Shown one piece after another: positions 1-10,820 of a DNA stretch of 64,000 nucleotides. Origin of the DNA: Rhodocollybia butyracea. Taxonomy: Eukaryota > Basidiomycota > Agaricomycetes > Agaricales > Omphalotaceae. The translations under genes and the position numbers were made by a program. The notes beneath the pieces were generated by a model. The model worked only from the letters and a program-made list of their open reading frames with translations, was not told the DNA's origin and did not search any database. The stretch covers positions 1 to 64,000 of the forward strand of contig JADNRY010000019.1 in the NCBI GenBank assembly GCA_015501585.1, read 5' to 3'. Numbering within the stretch: the stretch's first letter is position 1; every line of letters starts with the position of its first letter.

Positions 1-2290
1 TATACTCCATAGCTAGAGTATATTATAATTCGCTCGACTATCTGTGTATGAGACTTTATGCTCTCTGTATCTGATCACCGTTACCCGTTCTACCTGCCGC
101 TGTCCTTGCCATACTTGATTCCTGTTGTAACCGCGCTCATTGCATGTTGCCGCCCCTGTCCGAGTGCACGTTTCTATCATATCCGCTGCCGTATTTGTTG
201 CTCGCCCGCATGAGCCCGCATGACTGCTGGTTTGTACCCGTTTGATTGTGCCCGTTTGCTTGCTTGTTGTCATTTCCGGAGCCCAATTGACTGCTTGCTC
301 TCTATCGTTGCTGGAGCACTGTGCTTGCTTGCTATTGCATTACAGGAGCATCCAGTCATAATTATACAGTAGCTTGTCATTGTTAGCTCCTTTCAAGTTG
401 TATTGTCAAGTCCTGTATTGCCTGGTGCATTAACTTCCCTTTTGTATGTTGAAAATGAAGATTCTGCAATACCGTTCAATGATAGCATGTCGTTGTTAGC
501 TTGTCCTTCAATGTTTATACCATCAAATCCTGTATTGCCTAGAGCACCAACTTCCCTTTCGTATCTTGAACATTCTTTCCTTGGTCATGGTCTTTGATGT
601 TCTGTCTTTTCATCTTGCCTTACTTTGCTGCAATGTTATGCATTTTTGCATGGCATTAATACCCAGAGATTCAATGTGGCACAGTGTAGGAATGTACTTG
701 TATATCACCTACTCTACAGATTTTGCAAGGATTTTGTTTTAATGGCGATACCCACTGAGCCCGACCGTATTTATTACACTGGAGCCATGAAGAGTCTGGG
801 TGTAATGAGAACTGGTTTAATAAGTCAACTTTTGCTTCCAGAGGTGGCGGCCCTGCCGTTCACCGGCACTATCGATTATTAACTTATCTCCACAGACTGG
901 ACTATTACATGAGCCAAATAAGCGCTCTAATTAGATAAAGGACAACAAGCTTTAAAAGACCCGTGGCTATGCCACGGGGGCCACAGGAATGTTAAAACAT
1001 AAAAATATTATCCACAGAGTGCTGCCAGGTACTAAACGATAACTTGAAGGTGAACACGGGAATTGTCCTGAAGACAGCGACAACTCCCTGAATAGAGTAG
1101 ATTAGCACGAAGCTAGGTAGTACAGAATACATCCTGCACTGCTCAGCAACTGCTCAGTATCACCCACATTCATTTGTGTGTCTCCATATCTTACTTACTT
1201 ACACTTCTCTCTGGGAAGATTTGCAGTCTACAACTCTACCCTCCCTTTGTGGGTCAAACTTGCTGCCTCTCTTCCTTAGAGTCTGGCTGTTCCCTCCCCA
1301 CCATATGGTGGAGCTAGGAGCCCTAAGCTGCAGCCAAGTATTTTATTACTGTTGGTAGATATTTACCAGATAAATACTCTTTCTCTGTGCAGTGTGGAAA
1401 ACTCAACAACAATGATGCATGGAATTTGCATGAAATCAGAAATTGCAAGCTACTTATGTTGGATGACCCCTGGCAGGGGATGGTTGGCAGGGGCAGCCCA
1501 AAGAAATGCAATGAGGCAAGGTGGAGTAACTGAATTAAGTATGTCCAGCTACTGTAGTATTTCACAGAAGGGTGGCTGGAAACACAAAATGTAGAGTGTG
1601 CCGGGCGCAATGAAGGCCAGAAGCACAAAAGATAGTGAAGTTCTCACAATAAGTATTGGCCGGCCTTCTTGCTATGCTAATAGTATCCTAATATAAGCCG
1701 CTTCACAACTTATCATGGAACACAATGCGCTGCAATGGCCATATACACGTGTGTTTTAAATCAGAGGTAAACAATGGGTGTAAGTTAAAATGACCATTGA
1801 TTGCATGGTTGCATTAAAGTATATGCTGCCAGACGTACGCTGCACAGCAAGTTACAGCTGAATATGAAATTGTAAGATCAGTATGGAGTATTTTTTCAAA
1901 ACTACATGTAAATAAAAATGACGTCTTTGGCACCAATACCCACCTCGCGTCACTTGCAAATTATTTAGTCTCTTATAACTTGTTATAAATTCAGACATAC
2001 TTATCCACGATCTCATGATGTGGATAGATATTCAGTTCTCTATTCAGTTCTCCTCAACAACCTCAAAATTTATGATACGATAGGAGCTAAAAACACCGGC
2101 TTCAGGAAGTATAAAGGCTGCGGTTCAGGACGCCTGCTCGCGCTGCTCTTTGAGCTTGCTTTATGTACAGCGGGCCACTTACTGAGTGACGGACCGCTCC
2201 GCGGTGTTCAGCGGTTGCCGCTGCACGGCTCTGTTGCCATGGTCACTATTAGTAATAAGCCAGCGCCTAAACCAAGCTTTTTTAAAGTAT
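1..2290. other. Gene-poor left flank with dispersed repeats
   Basis: I see no convincing gene here. Open frames are short and lack protein-like composition. A pair of similar stretches lies at about 404-460 and 522-575 (both contain TGTATTGCCT and ACTTCCCTTT), about 118 bp apart, suggesting an old tandem duplication. A block at about 1196-1295 reappears at about 59612-59700 (shared CTTCCTTAGAGTC and GGCTGTTCCC), so it belongs to a dispersed repeat. A perfect hairpin sits at 960-978. Confidence 0.5.
960..978. repeat. Perfect 8-bp stem, 3-nt loop hairpin
   Basis: The sequence CCCGTGGC-TAT-GCCACGGG is a perfect inverted repeat. It is far from any recognised gene and has no T-tract, so I treat it as a structural oddity, possibly an internal hairpin of a decayed mobile element. 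Confidence 0.6.
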
Positions 2291-4220
2291 AGGATGATTA
2301 CCTTATCAAACTCCACGAGCCCCTATCGAATTCCCAACTACATTGGACTCGTTCTAGTATCAATCTATGCCTTACAAGTACGTCGAATTCTTTGATCCAC
2401 TTGAACTGTCCACTTCGTTAAGTGTTCTCTACCGTTTAGTAAATTCGTCCTCCGTGCGTGCCGATTCCCGATTCTTTCGCCTCTCAAAAGCTACTTACTA
2501 ACCTAGATTGCTCATCCAGAATACAACCTTGATCTTTCCGAACTTCCCTCTTCCCTCCAGCCTGCCGGCGCCAATGTCCAAGGCTTTGTTAGCAATTATA
2601 TCCAGGAGTTCAAAGGGTTGCGTTTAGAGCTGCCAGCTCTAAACCCTCAGTGCGGTGGATGCGTATAAAGGTCAGTTGGGTTTCTGTTCAAGTTGTATAT
2701 CTATTAGTATCACTCAAGGTATCACTCGACACTGACACTCATACCCTGCCGATCTCAGGTGAAGGCATCAAGTACGAAGCAACCACCACCATCCGCTGCT
2801 CAGACACCAACATATTCGACCTCACTGGCCGAATTTCCAGATTTCTATCCAATACGTTTGGAGTCAAGGTCAATCAGCCTGAGATGAAGGCTAAAGCCAA
2901 TGTAACACCTGGCCAAACGGGCCATTATCATGTCGTATTGGCCGGGTTATGCAAACCCGGCCGCACCAAATTGAAGTCCAAGTCTAGGTCCAAGGCCAAG
3001 AAGTTTGAGTGTATAGTCATCGCTATGAAGTTCAAGGAACTTGAAAAGGCTACCTCTACCCCTAAACAAAAGAGTTCCTTCACCGAAGTCCAAGCTGTCC
3101 AGCTCCTCGTCAACAAATTGTTCAAAGCCCAACCCAATCTCGATGCCTTCCATCAAGTAGCGTCTCTGATCCTCGCCAATAACAATAACCACAACCACAT
3201 CAACGAGCTCGTTAACTCACATGTCTACCCCGAGCCGCAAAAGTACAACTGGCGAGTTACTAAAAAGCTTGTCCTATCATTCAATTGTGGAAATCACGGT
3301 AAGCACCACTGGTTTTCTCCTGGCATCTCCTTATATTTTCTTATATTTCCTTATATCCACTCGTTCACTCGGCCTAGGCAAAAGCAAAGCCCCATAGTAC
3401 CTATCTATGCCATCCAAGTCCTAGAATCTCACTTCTCCCTCATCGTCGACCAGATCGTCGGCTCCATGACCTCCAACGGATGCCTATACAACGTCGACAA
3501 GTCCATCTTGGAGCAGGCACTCCGCAACGCTTTCCTCGGCCCAGAGTCCGCCAACGAAACAAGAAAGGCATGGGTGTCATCGAAGGAAGGCGCCAAGAAC
3601 TCGGGGTTCAAGTACGACGGTGTGGTTGCTGTTCCCATTGAGGGCGACCCGCATCCGCGTCTGTTTGAGGTTTTTACGTGGATAGATGCGAGGGTGGCGC
3701 GGGGGATGTGTTGTTTTGGCGTTTTCGCGGGCAGCTGGACGAAGACGCGTTGGGAGACTCTGGTTGGAGAGAAATCAACGCGTCATAACCCTTTTGATTC
3801 AGTCGGTTTTTTTTGAACGGTACGTTGCATGTCGTTCTTTTGCGTTTTTTTTTTCTTTTTGCTAATGTTAACTGTTGATTATTTGCGCTTAGTTGACTGT
3901 GATTGGGATTACTAAAACATATTAAAATGTGTACTTTGTCGGGGATGAAGGTGGTTTGTAAATTATCTCATTTTTGTAGTACATTCTACAGAGGATTTTC
4001 TACCATTTGCCGCGATACACTTCTGCTGCTAGTACTACGAAATGACCGGTGCAGGTAAACTTAACAGAGGTTGTTCCGAAAGAGACGTTGAAATATCCAA
4101 GCAAAAGTTACTACCCTCCTATAAGTACCTCCTTGAAAATTCTGGAGCGGAGACAAGCTTGGGCAATGGTGCCGAATTTCTTCCCAAGCATTGTATTGCT
4201 GACTCGGAGGGCTACTTAGT
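2291..4220 (+). repeat. Segmental duplication, copy 1
   Basis: This block starts with GATTACCTTATCAAACTCC and is repeated at 4961-6715. Both copies carry, in the same order, a short leader, a decayed two-domain Cyt-like gene, and a downstream piece containing ATTCTGGAGCGGAGACAA and GGCTACTTAGTAGT. Copy 1 runs on past that point (TCCCGTACTT...), whereas copy 2 is interrupted there by a dispersed repeat. Boundaries are approximate. Confidence 0.7.
2367..3816 (+). pseudogene. Decayed two-domain Cyt-like (volvatoxin-like) gene, copy 1
   Basis: The layout matches the intact two-domain gene at 41913-43181: a tiny first exon (ATG at 2367, donor GTACGT at 2378), a first-domain exon, a domain body from the acceptor at 2758, an intron at 3299-3377, and a second domain to 3816. 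It looks broken. In the leader exon the spacing before the domain differs from the intact gene and the frame does not join exon 1. About 2612-2640 carries a one-base shift and scrambled codons. Splicing at 3299/3377 puts the second domain out of frame, although reading through the intron stays open (2650-3816). The frame-consistent body contains IKYEATTTIRCSDTN and the conserved EVQAVQLLVNKLF helix. Cyt-family proteins insert into membranes and form pores. Retained-intron translation is possible but unlikely to give a normal fold. Confidence 0.6.
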
Positions 4221-4320
4221 AGTCCCGTACTTAAGAGAGGTATATGATTCTACTAACGAAGAGTTAGAAAGACAAATCACAAAAGTAAGTAGAAGCAGGG
4301 AGAAAACACCGATAAACTAA
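4042..4320 (+). CDS. Doubtful 92-residue open frame downstream of Cyt-like copy 1
   Basis: The frame starts MTGAGKLNRGC and encodes a hydrophilic product with no recognised domain, signal peptide or membrane segment. Part of it (ENSGAETSLGN...AEF) is repeated, shortened, after the second Cyt-like copy at 6594-6716 (NSGAETNWGN.AEF), because it lies inside the segmental duplication. Reading frame is kept over part of the repeat, but indels differ between copies, so this may simply be duplicated non-coding DNA. I do not assign a function. Confidence 0.25.
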   Translation: MTGAGKLNRGCSERDVEISKQKLLPSYKYLLENSGAETSLGNGAEFLPKHCIADSEGYLVVPYLREVYDSTNEELERQITKVSRSREKTPIN

Positions 4321-4960
4321 GCTTTGCTACCCTCTTACATTGTTTACAACTTTAGAAACAGCGGTCAGTCAACACAAGGTCGACAGCATACTCACCTGAG
4401 AGTGTAAGGGTGTTTACAGGAGTTGTAAGATTGCTTGTTGAGAGCAGAACAAGTGTCCAGACGAATAGTAGGATTCTTGGTTATTGTTACAGGAAAATAT
4501 CTACAGTATTTATACTACAGAATATAATAAACCCTATAACAATGTATGAGTCTACTTGAGTCGTACTGCTAAACATAGTGCATATACATGTGCATAATGT
4601 ACCCTAGAAGATGGAGTCCGTATGGTAATTCTATAGGTATTGTTCATAGGTACTGCAAGGCAGCGTACAAGCTATGTATCATAAGACTAATAGCGAATGG
4701 CATAATTGACTACATCTATACGAACCTGCGTAGAGGCTGCGTCTAGTGTTTGAGGGTGAGTTTCAACATAGCATATATCGACAGTTCATCGATCGTATAG
4801 CAAGTGCATCTAGTCGACTCACATTACTGATTAGATACGACTCATAAGCGGTAATCTAGTTTCAACAACAACTTCTGAGCGGAAGTACCAAAACGGTAGA
4901 GATGTGGGGTTTCCTACTATAGATAAAGGAAGATAGCCTAAGATAAGCGCTCTAAGAGAG
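4321..4960. other. No gene seen
   Basis: AT-rich sequence with only short open frames. I see no protein-like pattern, RNA gene or clear repeat beyond the start of the duplicated block at 4961. Confidence 0.5.
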
Positions 4961-6715
4961 AATGATTACCTTATCAAACTCCAGCCCCTATCGAATCCCC
5001 CATTGAACTTGTTCTCCAAACTAGTATCAGCCTATGCCTTCCAAGTACGTTTGAATTCTTTCAAGTTGATCCACTTGAACTATTGCGTCGCTAAATGTTC
5101 TCTATTTAGCAAATTCGTCCGCCGTGCGTACCGATTCCCGATTCTTTCGCCTTACACACTCTGCTTACCAGAGGCTCATCCTGTATCCAGAATACGACCT
5201 TGAAATTTCCGAACTCCCGCCTCCCCTCCAGTCTGCTGGTGCCAATGTCCAAGACTTTGTTAGCAATTATGTCCAGGAGTTCAACGGGGCCGCGTTTAGA
5301 GCTGCGATTGATGCGTACAAAGGTTAGCTGGCTTTCTGTTCAAGTTTCTGTTATATCTATTCGTAGTATCACCCAAGGTATCACTTAATACTGATTTGAC
5401 GCTGATACTCTCCCATCTTAGACGAAGGCATCAAATACGAAGCAACCACCACCATCCGCTGCTCAGAGACCACCATGTTCGACCTCACCAGCCGAATTTC
5501 CATGTTTCTATTCGATACATTTGGGGTCAATATCTATCGGCCTGAGTCCAATGTAACACCTGGCCAAACACGCCATTGTCATGTCGTGTTGGCTGGATTA
5601 TGCAATCCCGGCCGCACCCAATTGAAGTCGAAGGCCAGGTCCAAGTTTAAGTGTATAGTCATCACTATGAAGTTTAAGGAACTTGAAAAGGCCACCTCTA
5701 CCTCTGAAAAAACGAGTTTCTTCGCCGAAGTCCACGCTGTCCAGCTCCTCGTCAAAAAGTCGTTCAAAGCACAGCCCAATCTTGATGCCTCCGTCAAGTA
5801 GCGTCTCTCATCCTCGCCAAAAACAACAACCATAACCTTAACCACATCGACGAGCTCGTCAACTCACATGTCTACCCCGAGCCCCCAAAGCACAACTGGC
5901 AGGTTTCTAAAGCGGCGCGCGCGATTGTTCTATCATTGGATTATCGAGCAGGCGGTAAGCACCACTTGTCCTAACTCTACCGACATCTTTTTATATTTTA
6001 CTCCTTTACTCCTTTCCTTATTTCCTTATCCTCACTCCTTTCCTCGTTTTTTCGTTCCCTTGACCCAGGCAAAACCCCCACAGCACCCACCGACGCCACC
6101 CAAGTCCTCGAATCCCTCCTCTCCCCCCTCGTCGACCAAATCGTCGCCTCCATGACCGGCAGGTGCCTATTCCGAGGCACCGTCTCCAAATCCCCGCTAG
6201 AGCAAGCAGTCCGCACCGCCTTCCTCGGGCCCGAATCCTCCAACATAAGCGGGAAAGCATGGGTATCGTCGAAGGAGGGAGCCAAAAACTCGGTGTTCAC
6301 CTACAGCGGTGTGATTTCCGTCGCGAGCCGCGGCTGTTTGAGGTATCTGCTGAGATCGAGGCGAAGGTGACGCGGAAGACGTGTTGCTTTGGGGTGTTTG
6401 CGGGCAGTTGGACGACGAGAAGGAGTGAGACATGCGTTGAGAAGAGGGAGCTTGATGATCCTTTTGATTCAGATAGGGATTAAGCGCTAACTCGTATGTA
6501 ATTGTGTACTTTAGTTTGTGAGAGGAATATTTGAAGGATATTCGTAAATTTTCTTTTTGTAGTACTAGTACGCTGTATACTGAACAGGTAGAAATGACTG
6601 GCGCAATTGCTGTCCCTTCTATCAGTACATCTCTGAAAAATTCTGGAGCGGAGACAAACTGGGGCAACGCCGAATTCCGTCCAAAGCATTCAAGCAGACT
6701 CGGAGGGGCTACTTA
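4961..6715 (+). repeat. Segmental duplication, copy 2
   Basis: Second copy of the 2291-4220 block. Order and sequence are preserved from ATGATTACCTTATCAAACTC to GGGGCTACTTAGTAGT. Its right end is cut by insertion of the dispersed repeat that starts at about 6723. Confidence 0.7.
5034..6480 (+). pseudogene. Decayed two-domain Cyt-like (volvatoxin-like) gene, copy 2
   Basis: Architecture is as in copy 1 and in the intact gene at 41913: ATGCCTTCCAA followed by donor GTACGT, a leader exon with the conserved LPPPLQ...FRAAIDAYKG pattern (to about 5322), an intron ending at TTAG about 5421, a first-domain body, an intron ending near 6070, and a second domain. Breaks are visible. The leader exon is one base out of frame with exon 1. 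At about 5795-5802 a one-base loss relative to copy 1 brings a TAG into frame (after NLDASVK). The second domain loses homology after GVISVAS at about 6335, where copy 1 and the intact gene continue. The first-domain helix EVHAVQLLVKKSF is still clear. I infer a dead copy of the same two-domain gene. Confidence 0.6.
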
Positions 6716-6716
6716 G
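6594..6716 (+). pseudogene. Truncated copy of the 4042-4320 open frame
   Basis: It begins MTGAIAVP and matches the middle of the 4042 frame (NSGAETNWGN), with an internal deletion of about 60 bp. It ends where the 6723 repeat is inserted. It is part of the segmental duplication and no function is implied. Confidence 0.3.
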
Positions 6717-6722
6717 TAGTTA

Positions 6723-7405
6723 GCGCACTCGGGAACGGCATGGTTCATTTTTTGATTTTCGCCCTCCCGGATCTCAATTGCTGTCACGCGTTGATTGTAT
6801 TGAATATTATCTTATCTACCTCTCCATCCTCATTGGCGCAAGTTGTTTGCATAGGGACCAGCAGGCAAAGCCATTAGGCTGAGACTGGGTACACAGAGCA
6901 CCTTTGGACGTGAGAAAGTGTTCACCCGCTGGGCATGTGGGCACTTTCGGCGACCATCTGCTGCTGCTGCTGAGGACCGAGCACCAGCAAGGGTCTGGGA
7001 GAAGTTAGAGCGAGTGCGGCCCCCTTTGTTTTTTATCGTGCTCTGCAGTGGTACTAGGTAGGGCCAGGAGGGGTGCTACTATTCTTTCTAAGACTTTCTT
7101 GATGCTCCAGCCCTTAATGCTGACGGTGTTGTGAATTATTAATATAAGAGGGCAGTTGAAGTATTTGCATAATGGCCAAATTCTGGATCACGCATCAGGT
7201 TGATTCTTTGGGGATGTTCCTTCCAGATACTCACTGTGAATTTCAATCTTTATATCTACAAATTTGGGCACCCCCAGTTGTTGGTGCAGTGCCATACAGC
7301 CTAGGCGATGGTGAGTTCCTACTATGTACTAATATTTGTATGCCTGTGATTGCTGCTTAGAGTATGTACTGATTTTTCCTTATACACTATATGACAGTGG
7401 CATCT
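6723..7405 (+). repeat. Dispersed repeat R1, copy a
   Basis: Starts AGCGCACTCGGGAACGGC and matches 8134-9115 over most of its length; a reverse-strand partial copy lies at 10266-10527. Shared landmarks are CCCTCCCGGATCTCAATTGC, ACCCGCTGGGCATGTG, GAGCGAGTGCGGCCCC, and a run resembling GAATTTTCAATCTTTATATC near the far end. No transposase or reverse transcriptase pattern is visible, so it may be a non-autonomous mobile element or a retroelement fragment. It interrupts the segmental duplication at its left end, which dates it as younger than the duplication. Confidence 0.65.
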
Positions 7406-8133
7406 GCATCTGGAACTTGTACAAGTACTTGTGAAACAATAAGTACTACCCTCAGAAGCGTGCTTGGAGTACAATCAACTCGTATTGAATATTTACCTGT
7501 CAAACAATAAGTACTAGCTACTTGAATATGCGATACATAAATAAGATGACTTACCCTCAGAAGTGTACTTGGAGTACAATCAACTGAGGGACTTAACATC
7601 ACAATCTGAACAAGCATAAGTAAGTAGCACAAAACTGCCAAGTGTATATAGGCGCAATGAGTTCGTTGTTGGCGTTTCTGAGCTAGTTGCTCTCCTAGGT
7701 CCTTACCGTCTGGTGTCTTCTTCGCGTCGGAAATCCACCGGAGGGTATGGATCCTGAGGTAGGCAAGTTTGACATCCGAGACGTCCTCTTCATTGTCAAT
7801 AGTACACAATCTACAAGCGTTATTCCTATTCTGTATCTCAAAATTCTTCTTCAGTTTGCCAGTGAAAGTTTGCCGAGTAGAGAGGTAACTGTCACGTTTT
7901 TGTGTGTTTTTGCAAACTCTGCCTGGCCTTGCCAAAGAGGACTGGGTGGGAAGAGGGCCTGTAGGTAGCTGCATGCCGCGGTATGACAAGAGCTCGATGA
8001 AAATTACGTGAAAGTCGGTTTGGCAACGAGAATCCAATGAGAAGTTAAATGGGTGCCAAATATGGCGTGGCTAGACTCTCATCTGCTCACCCGCCCAGCA
8101 GGCAAACACGTTACACTTTCCATGCCCAAGGGT
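7406..8133. other. Spacer with short direct repeat, no supported gene
   Basis: A minus-strand open frame of 216 codons (7387-8037) crosses this spacer, but its sequence is not protein-like and its end lies in repeat DNA. A direct repeat of about 33 bp (ACCCTCAGAAG.GT.CTTGGAGT) occurs at about 7448 and 7554. Confidence 0.4.
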
Positions 8134-9115
8134 TAGTGCACTCGGGAACGGCATGGTTCATTTTTTGATTTTCGGCGTTTGCCCTCCCGGATCTCAATTG
8201 CTGTCATGTATTGATTGTATTAAATATTATCTTATCTACCTCTCCAAGTCCTCATTAATGCGCGTGCCGCGCAAGTTGTTCGCCTAGGTATATCAGCAAG
8301 CAAAGCCTTTGGGCTGAGGCTGGATATAGAGAGCACCTTTGGACGTGGAAAGTGCCATTCACCCGCTGGGCATGTGCCAGAGCGCTTTCAGCAATTAAGT
8401 ATCTGCTGCCGCTGAGCAAGAGCGAGGTGTTAGATATTGACCTGGTAGAGTCTTGAGGACTTATACTAACTATGGACTCATGGAACAATATAGCTAAATT
8501 ACCTTTTCATTACTTAGCATCCTGGGTCAAAGTGAAACCCTATCGCTGTTCTCTTTGCTCCAGTATGTATTTTACAAAAAGGACTTGTACTATTAAATAC
8601 TACACAAATACTAAATTATCCCTGTTCTCTTCGCTCCAGACGTACTCAGGATTTAATACAGGGAAGCTAGAGCGAGTGCGGCCCCGTTTTTCCATCGTGC
8701 TCTGCAGTGGCAGGGTCAGGAAGGGCTTAGGGTGCTACTGTTTAGTATTTTATAAAAACTTTCTTGAAGTTTTGAGTGTTCCAGCCCTTCAACAAAATGC
8801 TGACAGAGTTGCGGCTTGTTCCTATAAGAGGCCCGGGGCCCACTGCGGTTGAAGTATTTGCCTAAGGGCCAACTTCTGGACCCCCCATCAAGCTGATTCT
8901 TTGGGGAAGTTTCTTCCGGATACTTACTGTGAATTTTCAATCTTTATATCCACTTGAAGTTTGGCCCTTGGGCGCCCTCAGTGGTTGGAACTTGATACAG
9001 GCTGTACAGCCCATCCTGAGGGCAAGTTCTTAGGTATATTTGTATGCTTGTTAGACTCGTATGTATGTTACTATGTACTGATATTTCCTTATATACTAAA
9101 TAGTGGCATCTCACA
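8134..9115 (+). repeat. Dispersed repeat R1, copy b
   Basis: Begins AGTGCACTCGGGAACGGC. It is longer than copy a because about 250 bp (roughly 8425-8665) are present here and absent there. The distal part (about 8668-8975) is very similar to 7008-7265. No coding capacity is recognised. Confidence 0.65.
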
Positions 9116-9439
9116 CTTACAAAATGACAAGTATGTCAGTTGAGTAAGTACCAAATCCTAGAAAAACACAAGGGTGCAAACAAAGGCTGAGGGCATCAGT
9201 AGGCCAACAGCTGTGTGCTTAGTACTAGTAGTAGTACAGACTTGAATATAGATAATAGACCCTCCCCTCCCCTGATGTATTTCAGGAAGAAGGGTTCACA
9301 CATAAGTAGTACTAAGCAAGGGATAATAATTATCATTAAAGGAATAAGAAATGTCCCACTCCAGACAAAACATACTTATCCTATAATTCTACAAACCAAG
9401 GGGCGGGACCTGGCAACCTAGCTTGACCAAGTATCCTTT
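9116..9439. other. No gene seen
   Basis: Short unstructured spacer between repeat R1 copy b and the inverted-repeat element. Nothing recognisable. Confidence 0.5.
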
Positions 9440-9441
9440 TA

Positions 9442-10263
9442 GGGCTTGTCACCGTATCTGTAGGCTACGGAGTACAGCCGTAAGCTACGGGAAATCTTCC
9501 GTACCATAAGGCCTTCAAACGACCCGTATTTTACCGTACCGTTACGCCGTATACGGTACTTTTGGTGAACCTAAGGATATCAATGAATTGCATCAAGTTT
9601 TGGGGCTCTCCAGTTCAAAAGAACACTTGAATGCCACTCCTATAGGTACTTTGGAACAAGTCCATGTTGGAGATATTGATGTCAGGTGAGCAATCGGTAT
9701 TGCTCGCCGAAGTTTCTCCTGTGGAGCCGTTAGTTTTATTTTGTGTTTTATCTTATATTTTCCCGTATATTATTCCGTATATTCTCCGTAGCTGTAGTAT
9801 TTAAACTCGCTTAGAATGTTATATTTCCCCTGCGCGTTTGCTAGGGCTTACTTGCTATAGACCGGAGTGAACTTAGAGCTTATTCGACGTCTTGCTTAAT
9901 TCACTCCAACAGTCCACTCTTTGGAAATGTATTTATTTAACATTGACTTAACGTCTGTTATGGTGGTCACATTGAGTCACACGCCATCACACACACATAT
10001 CACGACTTTTCCTCTCTCTCAGTTCTGAAGTAGGAGAAGTACCTATGAGTAGTATAAGAGCTTTAAGGCCTTGATACATGCGAAATAAATACTATTCACC
10101 TCGTATTTGGGACGGAGGAGTTCATTGTAACACGTGACCCTAAAGTACCGTCCGTATCCGTATACGGCCGTATTTTGCCCGTACCGTACCGTATGAGGAG
10201 AGATTGGTCCATAAATACGGAGAAAATCTCCGTACCGTATATGGTACATACGGTGACGAGCCC
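9442..10263. mobile_element. 822-bp terminal-inverted-repeat element with CCGTA subterminal motifs
   Basis: The left end GGGCTTGTCACCGTAT pairs with the right end ATACGGTGACGAGCCC with one mismatch. Both ends are flanked by TA (9440-9441 and 10264-10265), as for Tc1/mariner-type target duplication. About 110 bp inside each end is packed with CCGTA/TACGG motifs in both orientations (9452-9555 and 10138-10257). The interior has no transposase pattern, so it appears non-autonomous. A short coding-like patch at about 9565-9689 (containing INELHQVLGLSSSKEHLN) may be captured from a gene. The element lies beside a reversed copy of repeat R1. Confidence 0.7.
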
Positions 10264-10265
10264 TA

Positions 10266-10527
10266 TATTCTTTATGGTAGCAGATAATCGCCAAATGTCG
10301 CTGAAAGTGCCCACATGCCCAGCGGGTGAACAATTTCCACATCCAAGGGTGCTCTACATACCCACCCTCAGCCCAAACGCTTTGCCTGCTGATACCTATG
10401 CAAACAACTTGCGCGATGGGGAGGTAGATAAGATAAGATTTAATACAATCAATACGTGACAGCAATTGAGATCCGGGAGGGCGAACGCCGAAAATCAAAA
10501 AATGAACCATGCCGTTCCCGAGTGCAC
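10266..10527 (-). repeat. Dispersed repeat R1, reversed partial copy
   Basis: Reverse complement of the proximal part of R1. It contains CACATGCCCAGCGGGTGAA and ends CCATGCCGTTCCCGAGTGCACT. The terminus AGTGCACTCGGG agrees with copies a and b, supporting it as a true element end. Confidence 0.65.
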
Positions 10528-10820
10528 TATAGTAGTACTGCGATAAAGGATATTGAGTTTTTTTATTTATATTTTATGTGAACGCGATATACAAAAGGTA
10601 TCTTCCCCCACCAGCGCTTTCAGCTTCCCCCTAAGCCTGCCTAAGCCCGGATCCTCTAATATTAATTACTAGTTACTCCAGCCATCGCGTAGTCGTATTA
10701 TAAGTTACACTCGCCACGCCTCTAACCCGCCTCCAACCTGGTTCCAACCTGTCTCCAACCCACCTCCAGCTCTCCCCCCCTGTCTCCAACCCGTCTCTAG
10801 TGTTGCGGACCCCCTACCCC
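10528..10820. other. 3' flank with short tandem repeat
   Basis: Non-coding spacer downstream of the minus-strand gene that ends at 10821. A degenerate array around CTCCAACCTG/CTCCAACCC runs from about 10729 to 10800. Confidence 0.5.

Noticed and set aside
2650..3816. A 388-residue continuous frame as an intact Cyt-like gene
   Set aside because: It begins inside an intron and reads through a second intron; the leader exon is frameshifted. Treated as a decayed gene.
7387..8037. A 216-codon minus-strand frame
   Set aside because: No protein-like pattern; part of it translates a direct repeat (VDCTPSTLLRV twice) and its end lies in repeat DNA.
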